Of a stretch of DNA of 64,000 bases, positions 54,801-63,399 are shown piece after piece. Source of the DNA: Candidatus Zixiibacteriota bacterium (GTDB taxonomy: Bacteria; Zixibacteria; MSB-5A5; GN15; FEB-12); assembly GCA_034439475.1 (NCBI GenBank), contig JAWXAN010000018.1, forward strand, positions 1 through 64,000. Direction: 5' to 3'. The number at the start of each line of letters is the position of its first letter. Position 1 is the first letter of the stretch. Both the position numbers and the translations under genes were made by a program. The notes below the pieces were generated by a model, which had not been told where the DNA came from, searched no databases, and saw only the letters and a list, made by a program, of their open reading frames with translations.

Positions 54801-55499
54801 CTCTCGGTGTTCTCAACTGGAGGAAGTTCAGTGGTTGCCTTGTCTGGCCTTTCTCCCCTGCCAACCATCAGCGCTGATAACTACGCTGTCAGTTACGGTC
54901 GTGTGATGTTGGGTGACACGGCATTTGCTACAGTAGGACTCGATAACAATTCACTGAACAAACTGACCGTTCAGTCTATTAAACTGGCCTCAGGAGTTTT
55001 CATGATCGATTCGCTCTTATATCCGCTGTACGTGACAAACGAGCGTACATTAACACTTATAGTCCGTTTCGCGCCCGATTCGGCGGGATTTCTCAGTGAC
55101 ACGCTAGTCATCACAGGCGACGCTTCCGCGCCTCTGAAGATATCGGTGGAGGGGATTGGCGATGTGTCACGAGATATCACTGGCGGGGGTCTGATTACCG
55201 AGTCGACAACCTTGCCGACATCCTACTCACTTATGCAAAACAACCCGAATCCGTTTAATCCGGAAACACAAATATCCTACGCATTACCACGAACAAGTCG
55301 GGTAGAGATAACTATTTATAATATTCTCGGAAGAGTCGAGGATGTTCTGGTCGACAGGCTTCAGGATGCCGGAGTATATGAAGTCATTTGGAGGGCATCG
55401 GGGGCATCAGGCATATACCTTTACCGGTTCGAGGCTATCCCGATTGACAACTCGTCTGAATCATTCATTCAGACAAAAAAGATGGTTCTTGTGAAGTAA
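51834..55499 (+). CDS. Large secreted modular protein with FlgD/T9SS-like C-terminal domain
   Basis: This encodes 1221 residues. An N-terminal hydrophobic segment (residues about 25-38, LSSSLCIIVLAVDLLG) suggests a signal peptide. Several fibronectin-type modules with a repeated YFEYG-x-D motif occur near residues 62-90, 180-195 and 640-655. A discoidin-like segment (IKRIQIHQNPLWPSNEVECS) lies at about 480-560, a putative Ig/cadherin-like domain at about 715-800, and two HYDIN-type (choice-of-anchor D) domains at about 905-1105. The C-terminal 80 residues carry NPNPFNPETQISYALP, the FlgD/type A sorting-like domain. It is exported, and function is unknown. The intergenic space upstream (51542-51833) shows no other gene. 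Confidence 0.85.
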   Translation: MISARSYIHTRCLYVYSLSALCRLVLSSSLCIIVLAVDLLGQEVRTWKSPATSHDSLWIHGSVTTANADSYCHFRYGNDSSLTYRSDTFPCFSQDSLFTLSYHIVNFSPGTDVFYRLMLESNGGLIEGAIQSTRLIEPKPPVVTTGTVSQLGPVNFPRTPGITFNGSIVANDLPTTYYFEYGTDMSYGQTTDTFSTGPQLEAYYSEDFSKSGGGFKMIPSSKVDHIATGGITDGYITATTYSEFHDPNHISGIGYINLVTMAYTSADYRGLDYLGLGGGEPDFRDAEIEFALRSQNFHENGSTLNFWTQSERGTAFADVPWVRTNWAFTEIDLFDTSSKSRSWQNISFVLENDASKWTYAGNNLTDGNPWRYQYVSLDSSLAKLNVDFIFALTSVDKNSPPNGVIDLDDITIRYRNHSLLFSGNGGRLIGWPLRSLEDPFSLTDGYRFGEGKMWHGEDTTDHHQTFLYSFDSTVTIKRIQIHQNPLWPSNEVECSVSEDNVNFTIVDTLNIPFDEYQSDNLAYVTSRLPVPVQARYFKLIILSGQREGPRGLGEIDLFGDGGVVNSGIATNNVNTDAIDLTSGESYHYRLVAWNSQGIVFGKNRTFMVPYNLPPVALTANPTVVNQTKVIVSGTAQFFGQQGTSYFEYGLDTFSLQSTPVKLHTNDPNQIASIRTDTLAFLNPQSTYVYRMVTVNPEGTMRGNFQSLTTPVNNAPFVEFKPDILLEADSIYQFTFQVIDPDVDLYQDSISWQLISAPSWIHFDSLARTISGTPTLLDNCDSIVTIRVFDNRGASTDNQFTLRIAGAYPPVPLSPADDAIATLTLPTTPLSFAWKRTLPSANDSLNYFIHLFGPKLDTVMASTGDTTIQLDIMSHLLPGQSYHWTVNSLAESVCNPQTDTFAIFTSSQVEYALRPAVNEMSFGQTAIGDSGKADIWVHNVSAQAIHITQLRMSGAAFHVTNPQSMKIEPHDSLLITIQFIPNSFGACQDSLSVFSTGGSSVVALSGLSPLPTISADNYAVSYGRVMLGDTAFATVGLDNNSLNKLTVQSIKLASGVFMIDSLLYPLYVTNERTLTLIVRFAPDSAGFLSDTLVITGDASAPLKISVEGIGDVSRDITGGGLITESTTLPTSYSLMQNNPNPFNPETQISYALPRTSRVEITIYNILGRVEDVLVDRLQDAGVYEVIWRASGASGIYLYRFEAIPIDNSSESFIQTKKMVLVK

Positions 55500-55537
55500 C
55501 GTAACGAGCTTAGGGATTCATTGAGAAGAACGTCGTC

Positions 55538-57202
55538 TTAGAGTAGAGTTTCCTGTGGAAGTGCGATCATGCGATCAAGCTCTATCTTGATTCCTTTGGG
55601 ATCCAGCTTGTTGACGACAATGAGCGACCGTCCCAAACGACCGGTCTCTTTCTCAGCCAAATAGTGATGGTTTGCCAAACGGGCTATCTGATGCAAGTGG
55701 GTGACAACTATCACTTGGGTCTCTTCAGAAATTTTCGCCAGTTTTTTGCCGACCTCGAGCGCCGTTTGCCCGCCGATTCCGGTGTCGACTTCGTCAAAGA
55801 CCAGTAACGAATGGGACAATTTATTGTTTCGCTTCTCGGCGGCTTTAATTGCAAGCAACACCCGCGATATTTCTCCTCCCGAAGCCGTCTTCACCAGCGC
55901 TTTGAGCGGTTCGCCGGCATTCGCCGAAAAAAGGAAACGGCAATTCTCCAGTCCATGCGGGTAGGGTTTTACTATTCGGGTATCCAAGGCAACACCGTCT
56001 ACATCAGCTTCATACACAAATTCACAGGCAAATTTCCCCTGTTCTATTGCAAGTCCGGCCAATTCCTTCACGACCAACTTCTCGAGATAGGCCGCCCCCT
56101 TCTGGCGAACTTCGGAGAGCGCGACCGCTTTTTCGGCATATACCTTTTTAAGGCGATTGCTTTCTTTCTCGAGATAATCTATCAATTTGTCAGTATCGGG
56201 ACGATTCTCCAGCCGTTCAGTTAAATCCCTAAGGTAGGCGAGAATGGATTCTTCGGAGCCTCCGTATTTTTTCTTGAGATGATACAATTCATCGAGGCGC
56301 TCATGTATCTGATCCAGCCGTATCGGGTCATCGTGAATGCTCGAACCGTACTGTTCAAAAGTCCGGCGAAGGTCTTCCAGCAGAAAATCTGCTTCGGCAA
56401 GCTGTGAGGCGGATTTCTCAAGATAGGGATCGATAGCCGCCATCTTTTCGGCCTCTTTACGCGCATGGCGCAATTGTCGAATGGCTGAACTTTCTTCGCC
56501 ATCGAGAGCATTCTGTATCGTCTCAGCTGATATCATAAGTGCTCTGGCTGATTCCAAAATTTTGCGCTCTGTTGTCAACTGCTCTTCCTCACCGGCTGTA
56601 ACACCAGCCTTCTCAATTTCATTTCTCTGAAAGAGCAGCAGCTCGCGCTCGTCACTCAGCTGCTGGCGGCGTTTTAATACATCGCGCAATTCTGTCTCTG
56701 ACCTGTCCCAGTCATGAAATGCCGCCGCTGTTTCCTCGCGAAATGTTTCGACCTGCGCGAACCGGTCCAGAAAGGCCAGATGATTGCTTTCGTTCATCAG
56801 CATCTGGTTGGCATGCTGGCCGAGGATTTCAGCGATAGGCGACGTCACTTCTTTGAGCCGCGCAAGCGAGGTCAGGACACCGTTCACCCGCGCCCGAGAA
56901 TTGCCGTCGCGAGAAATATCTCTTTGTATGACAATTTTCTCATCTTTGATAAAGTCCGCGAAATCTTTCTTGAATTGGGCCGACATCGCTTCCACTGAGA
57001 AGATAGCCTCGACATGGGCATCAGTCGCCCCATGCCGGATCGCCTCTTTTTCGGCGCGATCACCCAATGCTAATGACAAGGCTGTCACCACAACAGACTT
57101 TCCGGCTCCGGTCTCTCCGGTAAGCACAGACAGCCCGGGATTGAAATGCAACTCCAGGCGTTCGACAAGGGCGATATTTTCTATTCGTAAACGTTCAAGC
57201 AT
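55538..57202 (-). CDS. recN: DNA repair protein RecN
   Basis: This encodes 554 residues of SMC-like ABC ATPase type. The head domain starts LRIENIALVERLELHFNPGL with Walker A GETGAGKSVVVTAL. Two coiled-coil arms occupy about residues 155-350. The signature motif is ASGGEISRVLLAIK and Walker B is LLVFDEVDTGIGG. RecN acts in double-strand break repair. The ATG at 57200-57202 overlaps the dnaG stop by one base (TGATG); a GTG one codon earlier is less likely. Confidence 0.95.
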   Translation of the reverse strand: MLERLRIENIALVERLELHFNPGLSVLTGETGAGKSVVVTALSLALGDRAEKEAIRHGATDAHVEAIFSVEAMSAQFKKDFADFIKDEKIVIQRDISRDGNSRARVNGVLTSLARLKEVTSPIAEILGQHANQMLMNESNHLAFLDRFAQVETFREETAAAFHDWDRSETELRDVLKRRQQLSDERELLLFQRNEIEKAGVTAGEEEQLTTERKILESARALMISAETIQNALDGEESSAIRQLRHARKEAEKMAAIDPYLEKSASQLAEADFLLEDLRRTFEQYGSSIHDDPIRLDQIHERLDELYHLKKKYGGSEESILAYLRDLTERLENRPDTDKLIDYLEKESNRLKKVYAEKAVALSEVRQKGAAYLEKLVVKELAGLAIEQGKFACEFVYEADVDGVALDTRIVKPYPHGLENCRFLFSANAGEPLKALVKTASGGEISRVLLAIKAAEKRNNKLSHSLLVFDEVDTGIGGQTALEVGKKLAKISEETQVIVVTHLHQIARLANHHYLAEKETGRLGRSLIVVNKLDPKGIKIELDRMIALPQETLL

Positions 57203-58920
57203 CACAAACCATAACTTTTAAGTTCGACCAAAATCGCAGAGGCTTTAGACTGATCCCCCACAGCTTCTGCCTGGGCAAGCTCTTTCTGCAATTTTCCGCG
57301 AATCCGTTTTTGTTTTCGAGAGATAAAGTCCTTTGTCCTCTCGCGCATTTCTACATCAACCTGCTCCGGTTTCCAGTCCGTTGAACCGATAGCCGTCAAA
57401 AGTGAGATTGATTCTTCGTCCTGAAATAATGTAAGCAACGTGCCAAACTCAAGCTGTCCGGCTTTGGCGTACTGGGTGGTCAGAGCAGAATAGAGCCGTC
57501 CCAGTTGACGCGAATCAAAGTCCTCGGGCGAAATCGTCTCAAAAATTGTATCCATAGACCCGGGATTGTTAAGCAAAAGCGAAAGAAAATCAAGCTCAAC
57601 TTTATTCTGCTTTATATTGCGCGCGGCACCGGTGCGCTCGCCGACAGGAGTTCTCCTTGGGGATTGCACAAGCGCGACATCCACGCCGAGCACATCTGCC
57701 GCTTCCTGATAAAAGAGGGATCTGCGAGTGGGGTCGGTCAACTTTGCGCCCAAAGCACTTAACTCCTTGATCAGTTTCTCCCGGGCTATAATGCCCGTGG
57801 ACTCCCGATTGAGATTCTTCACCCTGAAGCTGATATATCCTGTGGCGTCATGGCGAAGTTCTTCCACCTTATCCTGTCCATATTTTCGGGCAATTGAGTC
57901 AGGATCTTCACCTGAAAGTGAGGGCATGACCTTAACCTCAAGTCCCGCATCGAATAAGGCATCAACCGAGCGCAGCGCCGCCGCCTGTCCGGCCGAGTCG
58001 GCGTCAAAGAACAAATACACATTATCCGTAAATCGAGCCAACAACCTCGCCTGCTGCGGAGTGAATGCTGTCCCCGAGGATGCCACAACATTTTTCACAC
58101 CAGCCTGCCAGAGTGAAATAAAATCAAAATATCCTTCGACCACAATCACCGCATTCTGCTTGCGGATCTCTTCGCGTGAAAAATTAAGACCGTAAAGGAC
58201 ATTCCCCTTGCTGTACAAAGGCGTTTCCGGCGAATTGATATATTTGACCGTTTCTCCTGCTTTGAGAGTTCTCCCGCCGAATGCTATCGGTTTTTGGCTC
58301 AAGTTGAATATGGGGATCATAAGTCGCTGCCGAAATCTGTCGAAATAACTCTGTTTGGCCTCTGACTTAATGGCAAGTCCTGATGCAACGAGATCCGTGG
58401 GCGTGATATCGTGCTTTGCGGCATAGCTAATCAGTCCATCCCAGCTTTCGCCTGAAAGGCCAAGCAAAAACAATTCGATATTTTCCGGCTCTATTTTACG
58501 AATGGATTTGAGATACCCATTGAGGACCTTGTCATATTCCGGTTTGAATAAAAGAGTGTGAAAATATTCGACAGCCACCTGATGGGCGTAATTGAGTTTT
58601 TCGAATTGTTCCTTTTTTGGTTCGGAGGAATCTTCGCGCAGAACAATATTGGCTCGTTTGGCCAAAAGCCGCGCGCTCTCCACAAACGACATCTTCTCAT
58701 GTTCCATGAGGAATGTGTAGACATTCCCCCCTTTGCCGCATCCGAAACAGTGATAGATTTGCTTATCAGTCGAGACTTTGAATGACGGACTTTTCTCGGT
58801 GTGAAACGGGCAGAGCGCTTCAAAGTTTTTCCCGCGTTTCTTGAGCTTTATATATTCGCCTATTATCTGCGCAAGATCGGTCGCCTGGCGAATCTGCTCG
58901 ATTGTTTCCTGAGGTATCAT
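57202..58920 (-). CDS. dnaG: DNA primase
   Basis: This encodes about 572 residues. It synthesises RNA primers at the replication fork. The N-terminal zinc-binding domain has CPFHTEKSPSFKVSTDKQ then YHCFGCGKGG. The catalytic core follows (SYFDRFRQRLMIPIF, IAFGGRTL) with the TOPRIM motifs VVEGYFDFISLWQAG and FDADSAGQAA. The C-terminal DnaB-interacting part is less conserved. The ATG at 58918-58920 overlaps the mutS2 stop as ATGA; the upstream extension of 15 codons is rejected. Confidence 0.96.
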   Translation of the reverse strand: MIPQETIEQIRQATDLAQIIGEYIKLKKRGKNFEALCPFHTEKSPSFKVSTDKQIYHCFGCGKGGNVYTFLMEHEKMSFVESARLLAKRANIVLREDSSEPKKEQFEKLNYAHQVAVEYFHTLLFKPEYDKVLNGYLKSIRKIEPENIELFLLGLSGESWDGLISYAAKHDITPTDLVASGLAIKSEAKQSYFDRFRQRLMIPIFNLSQKPIAFGGRTLKAGETVKYINSPETPLYSKGNVLYGLNFSREEIRKQNAVIVVEGYFDFISLWQAGVKNVVASSGTAFTPQQARLLARFTDNVYLFFDADSAGQAAALRSVDALFDAGLEVKVMPSLSGEDPDSIARKYGQDKVEELRHDATGYISFRVKNLNRESTGIIAREKLIKELSALGAKLTDPTRRSLFYQEAADVLGVDVALVQSPRRTPVGERTGAARNIKQNKVELDFLSLLLNNPGSMDTIFETISPEDFDSRQLGRLYSALTTQYAKAGQLEFGTLLTLFQDEESISLLTAIGSTDWKPEQVDVEMRERTKDFISRKQKRIRGKLQKELAQAEAVGDQSKASAILVELKSYGL

Positions 58921-61286
58921 GCTTTTAATTTTACCACTGTCACACCCGCGCCCCCTTCGTTCCAATCCCCCATGCGAATAGAATCGACCTCGGCATGCTT
59001 TTTCAGATATTCGCTGAGTGTCCGTCTGAGCGTTCCCGTTCCTTTGCCGTGAATGACATAAATCTGTGACAGCCCGGATATCATGGCATAATCCAGAAAC
59101 TTCTCAAGCGCCTCAAGGGCTTCTTCGACTGTCATACCGCGAAGGTGTATTTCCGATGTCCCTCTATTTTCAACTTGGGTTCTTGAGACCCTCCGCACAA
59201 CACTCCGATTTTGCGATTCTTCAGCTGGTTTCAAATCCCGCAGTTTTACAACCGTTGAGATCGTTCCCACACTAAGCCGGGCGCGGTCATCCCCGACAAG
59301 TTCCTCTATTGATCCCTCTTGATTCAGTGATACAATCTGCACCCTGTCCCCCACGGCGAAGGCAATCTGTTCGCTCGGCCTGCGGTCGGATTCAACAATT
59401 GTCTCGCGTTTCTTTTTGACCTCTTCTGCGGTTGCCCTGAGCGTTCTATGCATTTCTTTAACAGACTGCTTTGCGGCTTGGGTTTGGCGGATATCGGCCA
59501 CAAGCTTCTCTGTATCTTTTCGGGTTCGCGCAAGAATCTCATCTGTCTCGAAGAGTGCGCGTTTCTTTTCGGTCTCAATCTCGCGTTGGAGCTTTTCTGT
59601 CTGCAAGCGATAAAAGTCTTCGAGTTCTTTGGCCTTCTCGAGCCGCTCAGTCAATTTGATTTTGTCGGTGCGAATAGTCGCCAGATCAGATTGCAAGTTG
59701 GCAATTAATTCCGAGAGCGACCTTTCCCCCTTGCCAATCAGAGCCGATGCCCGTTCTGTGATTTTTTGCGGCATTCCGAGCCGGCTGGCAATCTCGACCG
59801 CATACGATGACCCTGGGAGTCCCAATTGCAGAACATAAGTCGGCGCCAAAGTCTGACGGTTAAATTCAAGCGACGCATTCTCTATCTCCGGCTGGTCCAT
59901 GGCGAGGGTTTTCAACTGCGAGTAATGCGTTGTCACAATCATCTTCGCCCCAGTTGAAATAACATGCAGTATAATTGCTTCGGCCAATGCCGCGCCCTCT
60001 TTAGGATCGGTTCCGGCCCCTATTTCGTCGAACAGGAGCAGACTCCGCCCATCGGCTTTTTTTATGGCATTGACAATTGTTCGGGTGTGCGATGAAAAGG
60101 TCGACAGTGACAGTTCAATCGACTGTTCATCGCCTATATCGGCAAATACCTGTGTGAATATCCCCATAGAGCTCTTCTCGCCCGCCGGAATCAAAAGCCC
60201 GGCCTGCGCCATCAGAGTCAACAAACCGACGGTCTTGAGCGCGATTGTCTTGCCTCCGGTATTTGGTCCTGTCACAAGGATCGCCTGCCGGTTGTCATCG
60301 AGTGACAACGACATCGGCATAACGCTCTCAACCGACCCCAGCTGGGTAATCAATAAAGGATGCCGGGCGTTTATGAGAGACAGCTCAGCGGCATCGACCA
60401 TAATTGGCTGAACAGACTTTTGTTTGACCGCAAAAGTCGCCGCGGCATGGAGAAAATCCAAATGGCCTATGAGTTCAATATTTTCAAGCAGTGAGTCTGC
60501 CCTTTGGGCAATTTCAGCAGTCAGAGCGCGAAGTATGCGATCAATTTCCACCCGCTCTTCCTGCATGAGCAGATGAATCCGGTTATTCAATTCGACGGCT
60601 TCAGCCGGTTCGACATAGAATGTCGCGCCCGACTGACTTCGATCATGCAGTATCCCCAAATCTCCCCTGAATTGCCCGGCAATGACTGGAATAACATAGC
60701 GGCCATTGCGCTGTGTTACAACATCGTCCTGCCAGCCTGAGACTTTTCGCTGGCCTGATAGAATATTTTCAAGACGGCTGATGATTTTTCGTTTTATCTC
60801 GCCATGCTCCATCCGAAGCTGTTTGAGTTTCGGCGAGGCGTTATCTTTGATAGCGCCTGTCTCGTCGATTGTCTTGTTTATTTCCTTCTTTAGCTCAGGA
60901 TAGGCGCGGATTCTCTTGAGATATTCATCCAATGCCGGAATCTTCGGGCGGGCTTCTTTATCGTAACCAAAGAGATTTATTGAGATTTCTATAAGTTCAA
61001 GGATTACTCGAATCTCAAGAGGGTCAAGAAAATGCCCTGACACTTTCGACCTCTGCAATAGCTCGCGACTATCGGTTTCTATGCGGTAGAGCGGAAAAGC
61101 ATCGCCAAAGACGATTATGTCCTTCATCTGAGAAATCTCAGTTTGGCTCTGAACAATCGCTTTAAGGTCCAAGCCCGGTGTGAGCGCCATAGTTTTAACG
61201 CTTCCGTATATAGTCAGGCATTTGCCCGCCATGCTGGCGACCACTTTAGGAAATTCGAGTGTGTCTAATGTATGCTGTTCAATCAT
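58917..61286 (-). CDS. mutS2: Endonuclease MutS2
   Basis: This encodes about 789 residues. The MutS-like clamp and ATPase region carries Walker A TGPNTGGKTIALKT and Walker B LLLFDEIGAGTDPKEGAAL, followed by coiled-coil helices. The C-terminal Smr nuclease domain has EIHLRGMTVEEALEALEKFL and VIHGKGTGTLRRTLSEYL. MutS2 limits recombination and rescues collided ribosomes in some bacteria. The chosen ATG at 61284-61286 lies after the cvpA terminator; the frame upstream runs through that terminator and is rejected. Confidence 0.95.
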   Translation of the reverse strand: MIEQHTLDTLEFPKVVASMAGKCLTIYGSVKTMALTPGLDLKAIVQSQTEISQMKDIIVFGDAFPLYRIETDSRELLQRSKVSGHFLDPLEIRVILELIEISINLFGYDKEARPKIPALDEYLKRIRAYPELKKEINKTIDETGAIKDNASPKLKQLRMEHGEIKRKIISRLENILSGQRKVSGWQDDVVTQRNGRYVIPVIAGQFRGDLGILHDRSQSGATFYVEPAEAVELNNRIHLLMQEERVEIDRILRALTAEIAQRADSLLENIELIGHLDFLHAAATFAVKQKSVQPIMVDAAELSLINARHPLLITQLGSVESVMPMSLSLDDNRQAILVTGPNTGGKTIALKTVGLLTLMAQAGLLIPAGEKSSMGIFTQVFADIGDEQSIELSLSTFSSHTRTIVNAIKKADGRSLLLFDEIGAGTDPKEGAALAEAIILHVISTGAKMIVTTHYSQLKTLAMDQPEIENASLEFNRQTLAPTYVLQLGLPGSSYAVEIASRLGMPQKITERASALIGKGERSLSELIANLQSDLATIRTDKIKLTERLEKAKELEDFYRLQTEKLQREIETEKKRALFETDEILARTRKDTEKLVADIRQTQAAKQSVKEMHRTLRATAEEVKKKRETIVESDRRPSEQIAFAVGDRVQIVSLNQEGSIEELVGDDRARLSVGTISTVVKLRDLKPAEESQNRSVVRRVSRTQVENRGTSEIHLRGMTVEEALEALEKFLDYAMISGLSQIYVIHGKGTGTLRRTLSEYLKKHAEVDSIRMGDWNEGGAGVTVVKLKA

Positions 61287-61316
61287 ATCGTTTATACGAC
61301 GGGTTTCAGTTCGTTC

Positions 61317-61341
61317 AAAAAAAAACCGGCCTAAGCCGGTT
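61317..61341 (-). terminator. Rho-independent terminator of cvpA operon
   Basis: On the minus strand the 7-bp stem aaccggc/gccggtt with loop ttag is followed by nine T residues. It lies about 40 nt past the cvpA stop and 30 nt before the mutS2 start. Confidence 0.9.
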
Positions 61342-61378
61342 GTAATATACGACGAAAAACTCGCCATTTCCAATTACT

Positions 61379-62029
61379 TTAGCTCTTTGCTTTGCCCGAT
61401 GTGGTGCCCGGATTGAAAAATTTATCGAGCTGGTACATAACACGGTAGACTTCGGCTCTGTCTTCGTCCATTTCTCTTGTACCTGAGCTATTTGCGCTCG
61501 GCTCGGCTAAAAGCATGCTTTCTATCTTATCCATGAAGCTGGGGCTTGAGGGGTGGACAATTGAGGTACCTTCAAACACTAGAGGCACTGTTTTGGCTAT
61601 AACCGGGCCAATGTATGATTTCTCAAATTCAGCATAGAATCTTTCGGGCATCGGGAGCAAAAAGACAAAAAAAACCAAAAAGCCGACCGCAAGCCATCCG
61701 CGTAAAAAGCCGACCAAGGCGCCTCCTATTTGGTCCGGCTTCCCTTGGTTTTTGAGCGATGCCACTTTGTAGAAGAGCATGCCGAGAAGCTTGAATATCG
61801 TGTAACAAATCGCCAGGAGCAGGATAAAGGCAATAAATGCGCTGATGAGCGGGGAGCCGCCCACTTTGTCATAGACCCAGACCGCGAATTTATCAATGTA
61901 TGCTATCGCTGAAATCCCAGCGGCCAAAAAGAGAATCAGAGCGGACAACTCCCGCACAAGACCCTTTTTTGCGCCGATTACCACTGCTGTTATCAGCAAG
62001 GCAATGAGAACACCATCAACCACATTCAT
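61379..62029 (-). CDS. CvpA family membrane protein
   Basis: This encodes 216 residues with four hydrophobic segments in the first 130 residues, starting NVVDGVLIALLITAVVIGAKKGLVREL, the CvpA signature. The C-terminal 80 residues are hydrophilic. The family is linked to colicin V production and to envelope homeostasis, and the mechanism is unsettled. It follows yqeY by about 60 nt and has a strong terminator behind it. The gene order rpsU-yqeY-cvpA-mutS2 is common in bacteria. Confidence 0.9.
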   Translation of the reverse strand: MNVVDGVLIALLITAVVIGAKKGLVRELSALILFLAAGISAIAYIDKFAVWVYDKVGGSPLISAFIAFILLLAICYTIFKLLGMLFYKVASLKNQGKPDQIGGALVGFLRGWLAVGFLVFFVFLLPMPERFYAEFEKSYIGPVIAKTVPLVFEGTSIVHPSSPSFMDKIESMLLAEPSANSSGTREMDEDRAEVYRVMYQLDKFFNPGTTSGKAKS

Positions 62030-62089
62030 AATAGACCTCTCCGTTTGGTTAGGTTTTACTAGCGGCTAATAGAATAGGAATGTTTTTTG

Positions 62090-62551
62090 TTATTTGGCAA
62101 GTAATTCTGTAACCAGCCGATTGACCAATTTCCCGTCGGCCTGCCCTTTGATTTTGGGCATAAGGACTTTCATCACAAGCCCAATCTTCTGGAGCGAGTC
62201 AGCGCCGCTCTCTGCAATCGCGGATTTTATGATTTCCCGAAGTTCATGCTCGCCCATTTGCTGGGGAAGGTAGGCTACTATGATGTCAAGTTCAGATTGT
62301 TCTTTGTCGGCAAGGTCAGCCCGTCCACCGGCACGGTATTGCTCGATAGACTCGCGTCTTTTTTTCGCCGCGCCATTGAGCACACCGATAACGGCATCGT
62401 CAGCCATAGGCGGACTATCGCCGAGCGGCCCGGCGGCCATTGCCTTGTATTTGATATCAGACTTGAGGCCACGAAGCACGGTCAGCTTTTCTTTCTGTCC
62501 GGACTTCATGGCCTCTTTGATATCTGTATCGATTTTGTCAATAAGTGTCAT
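62090..62551 (-). CDS. GatB/YqeY domain-containing protein
   Basis: This encodes 153 residues. TLIDKIDTDIKEAMKSGQKEKLTVLRGLKSDIK and the C-terminal KIGLVMKVLMPKIKGQADGKLVNRLVTELL are the YqeY signature, homologous to the tail of GatB. The domain may bind tRNA; its role as a stand-alone protein is unclear. The ATG at 62549-62551 shares one base with the rpsU stop (TGATG), so it is coupled to rpsU. A TTG one codon upstream is rejected. Confidence 0.92.
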   Translation of the reverse strand: MTLIDKIDTDIKEAMKSGQKEKLTVLRGLKSDIKYKAMAAGPLGDSPPMADDAVIGVLNGAAKKRRESIEQYRAGGRADLADKEQSELDIIVAYLPQQMGEHELREIIKSAIAESGADSLQKIGLVMKVLMPKIKGQADGKLVNRLVTELLAK

Positions 62552-62751
62552 CAATAACTATCTTCAAAATAACGATTGCGTCGGGTTTTCCGACGAGCGG
62601 CCGCCATTTTCCGTTTCTTTGCTTCTGAAGGCTTTTCAAAATGCTGATGTTTCTTGTAATCGGAAAGAATTCCCGATTTTTCGCAGAATTTATTAAAACG
62701 TCGAAGAGCTTTTTCAAATGATTCGTCATCACGAACTCGTACACCGGTCAA
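62551..62751 (-). CDS. rpsU: 30S ribosomal protein S21
   Basis: This encodes 66 residues. TGVRVRDDESFEKALRRFNKF, then SGILSDYKKHQHFEKPSEAKKR and the basic C-terminus identify S21, which helps recruit mRNA to the 30S subunit. The start is probably the TTG at 62749-62751: AAAGGAGG is centred nine bases upstream and no ATG is in range. A longer in-frame extension to 62793 would put the ribosome binding site inside the gene, so it is rejected. S21 in this group is usually 60-70 residues, which fits. Confidence 0.92.
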   Translation of the reverse strand: MTGVRVRDDESFEKALRRFNKFCEKSGILSDYKKHQHFEKPSEAKKRKMAAARRKTRRNRYFEDSY

Positions 62752-62909
62752 ATCTACACACCTCCTTTGCCGGTTAAATTGTTTACACAACACGTAAAGT
62801 ATTTAGATACTATCGGTTAAGAAAACTAATAGGTGAGTCTTTGTCAACAGAAAAATACCTAAAGTGCCCGCTTTACGGCCATGTGTTGCACTTCGTTTGT
62901 GAATCCTCC

Positions 62910-62927
62910 CCCCAGCTTTTGCTGGGG
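62910..62927. repeat. REP-like palindrome
   Basis: The inverted repeat ccccagc/gctgggg flanks a 4-nt loop (tttt), giving a perfect 7-bp stem. It sits in the gap between rpsU and the DUF4242 gene. Confidence 0.6.
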
Positions 62928-62953
62928 TGACATTACAAAGAGTCATTGCGATA

Positions 62954-62990
62954 TTAGGACGTCAGGATCCCCGCGATCCTGACGTCCTAA
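62954..62990. repeat. Perfect 16-bp inverted repeat with GACGTC
   Basis: The arms ttaggacgtcaggatc and gatcctgacgtcctaa enclose a 5-nt loop. It lies four bases beyond the DUF4242 stop. No T run follows on either strand, so it is more like a repetitive palindrome than a terminator. The TGACGTC end also occurs in the palindromes at 63355-63378, 63400-63424 and near 63465-63480. Confidence 0.8.
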
Positions 62991-62994
62991 ACCT

Positions 62995-63267
62995 CTACTC
63001 CGCCGTCGTCGGATCCATTATCGTCCGGACTTGGGACACACTATTCGCCGGGAACCCGCCACGTTTGGCATGTTCACGCACCTGATCTTCGTTATCCGCG
63101 ATATAAACACAGTAGATTTTGTCGCCGGTGACGTAACTGTGCACCCACTGAATCACCGTCCCCATTGCGTCGAGCACGGAACATGACTTTTGCGAAATTC
63201 CTTTGTAGTCGCCGTCGCTCAGCTTCCCGACACCTGGGATTTCTCTTTCGATTACGAATTTAGGCAT
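62995..63267 (-). CDS. DUF4242 domain-containing protein
   Basis: This encodes 90 residues. The N-terminus MPKFVIEREIPGVGKLSDGD, the central WVHSYVTGDKIYCVYIADNE and the C-terminal GGFPANSVSQVRTIMDPTTAE fit the DUF4242 family, small ferredoxin-like-fold proteins of unknown role, some of which bind nickel or form dimers. GGAAGGAG lies about ten bases before the ATG. It is a single gene, bracketed by palindromic repeats. Confidence 0.9.
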   Translation of the reverse strand: MPKFVIEREIPGVGKLSDGDYKGISQKSCSVLDAMGTVIQWVHSYVTGDKIYCVYIADNEDQVREHAKRGGFPANSVSQVRTIMDPTTAE

Positions 63268-63354
63268 ACATTGCTCCTTCCATATGAAATGTTAGATAAA
63301 AAATAATAATATTGACGAAGGTCTGACGCAAGAGCAAAGTGTTTCGGTTCGTAG

Positions 63355-63378
63355 GTCAGCCCGCCTGGGCGGACTGAC
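63355..63378. repeat. REP-like palindrome
   Basis: The arms gtcagcccgcc and ggcggactgac form an 11-bp stem with one mismatch and a 2-nt loop, followed by gtctt. It is similar in layout to the neighbouring TGACGTC elements. Confidence 0.65.
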
Positions 63379-63399
63379 GTCTTCACCTATTATTCTCGG

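Noticed and set aside
61287-61373. Longer N-terminus of MutS2
   Set aside because: The extension runs through the cvpA terminator hairpin and does not match the family.
62819-62847. rpsU promoter with a perfect TTGACA at 62842-62847 (minus strand)
   Set aside because: No acceptable -10 hexamer is found at 16-18 nt spacing (best tttctt), so I do not list it as a promoter.
62954-62990. Intrinsic terminator for the DUF4242 gene
   Set aside because: The stem is strong, but no T run follows on either strand and its end is shared with other palindromes nearby; REP-like is the better reading.
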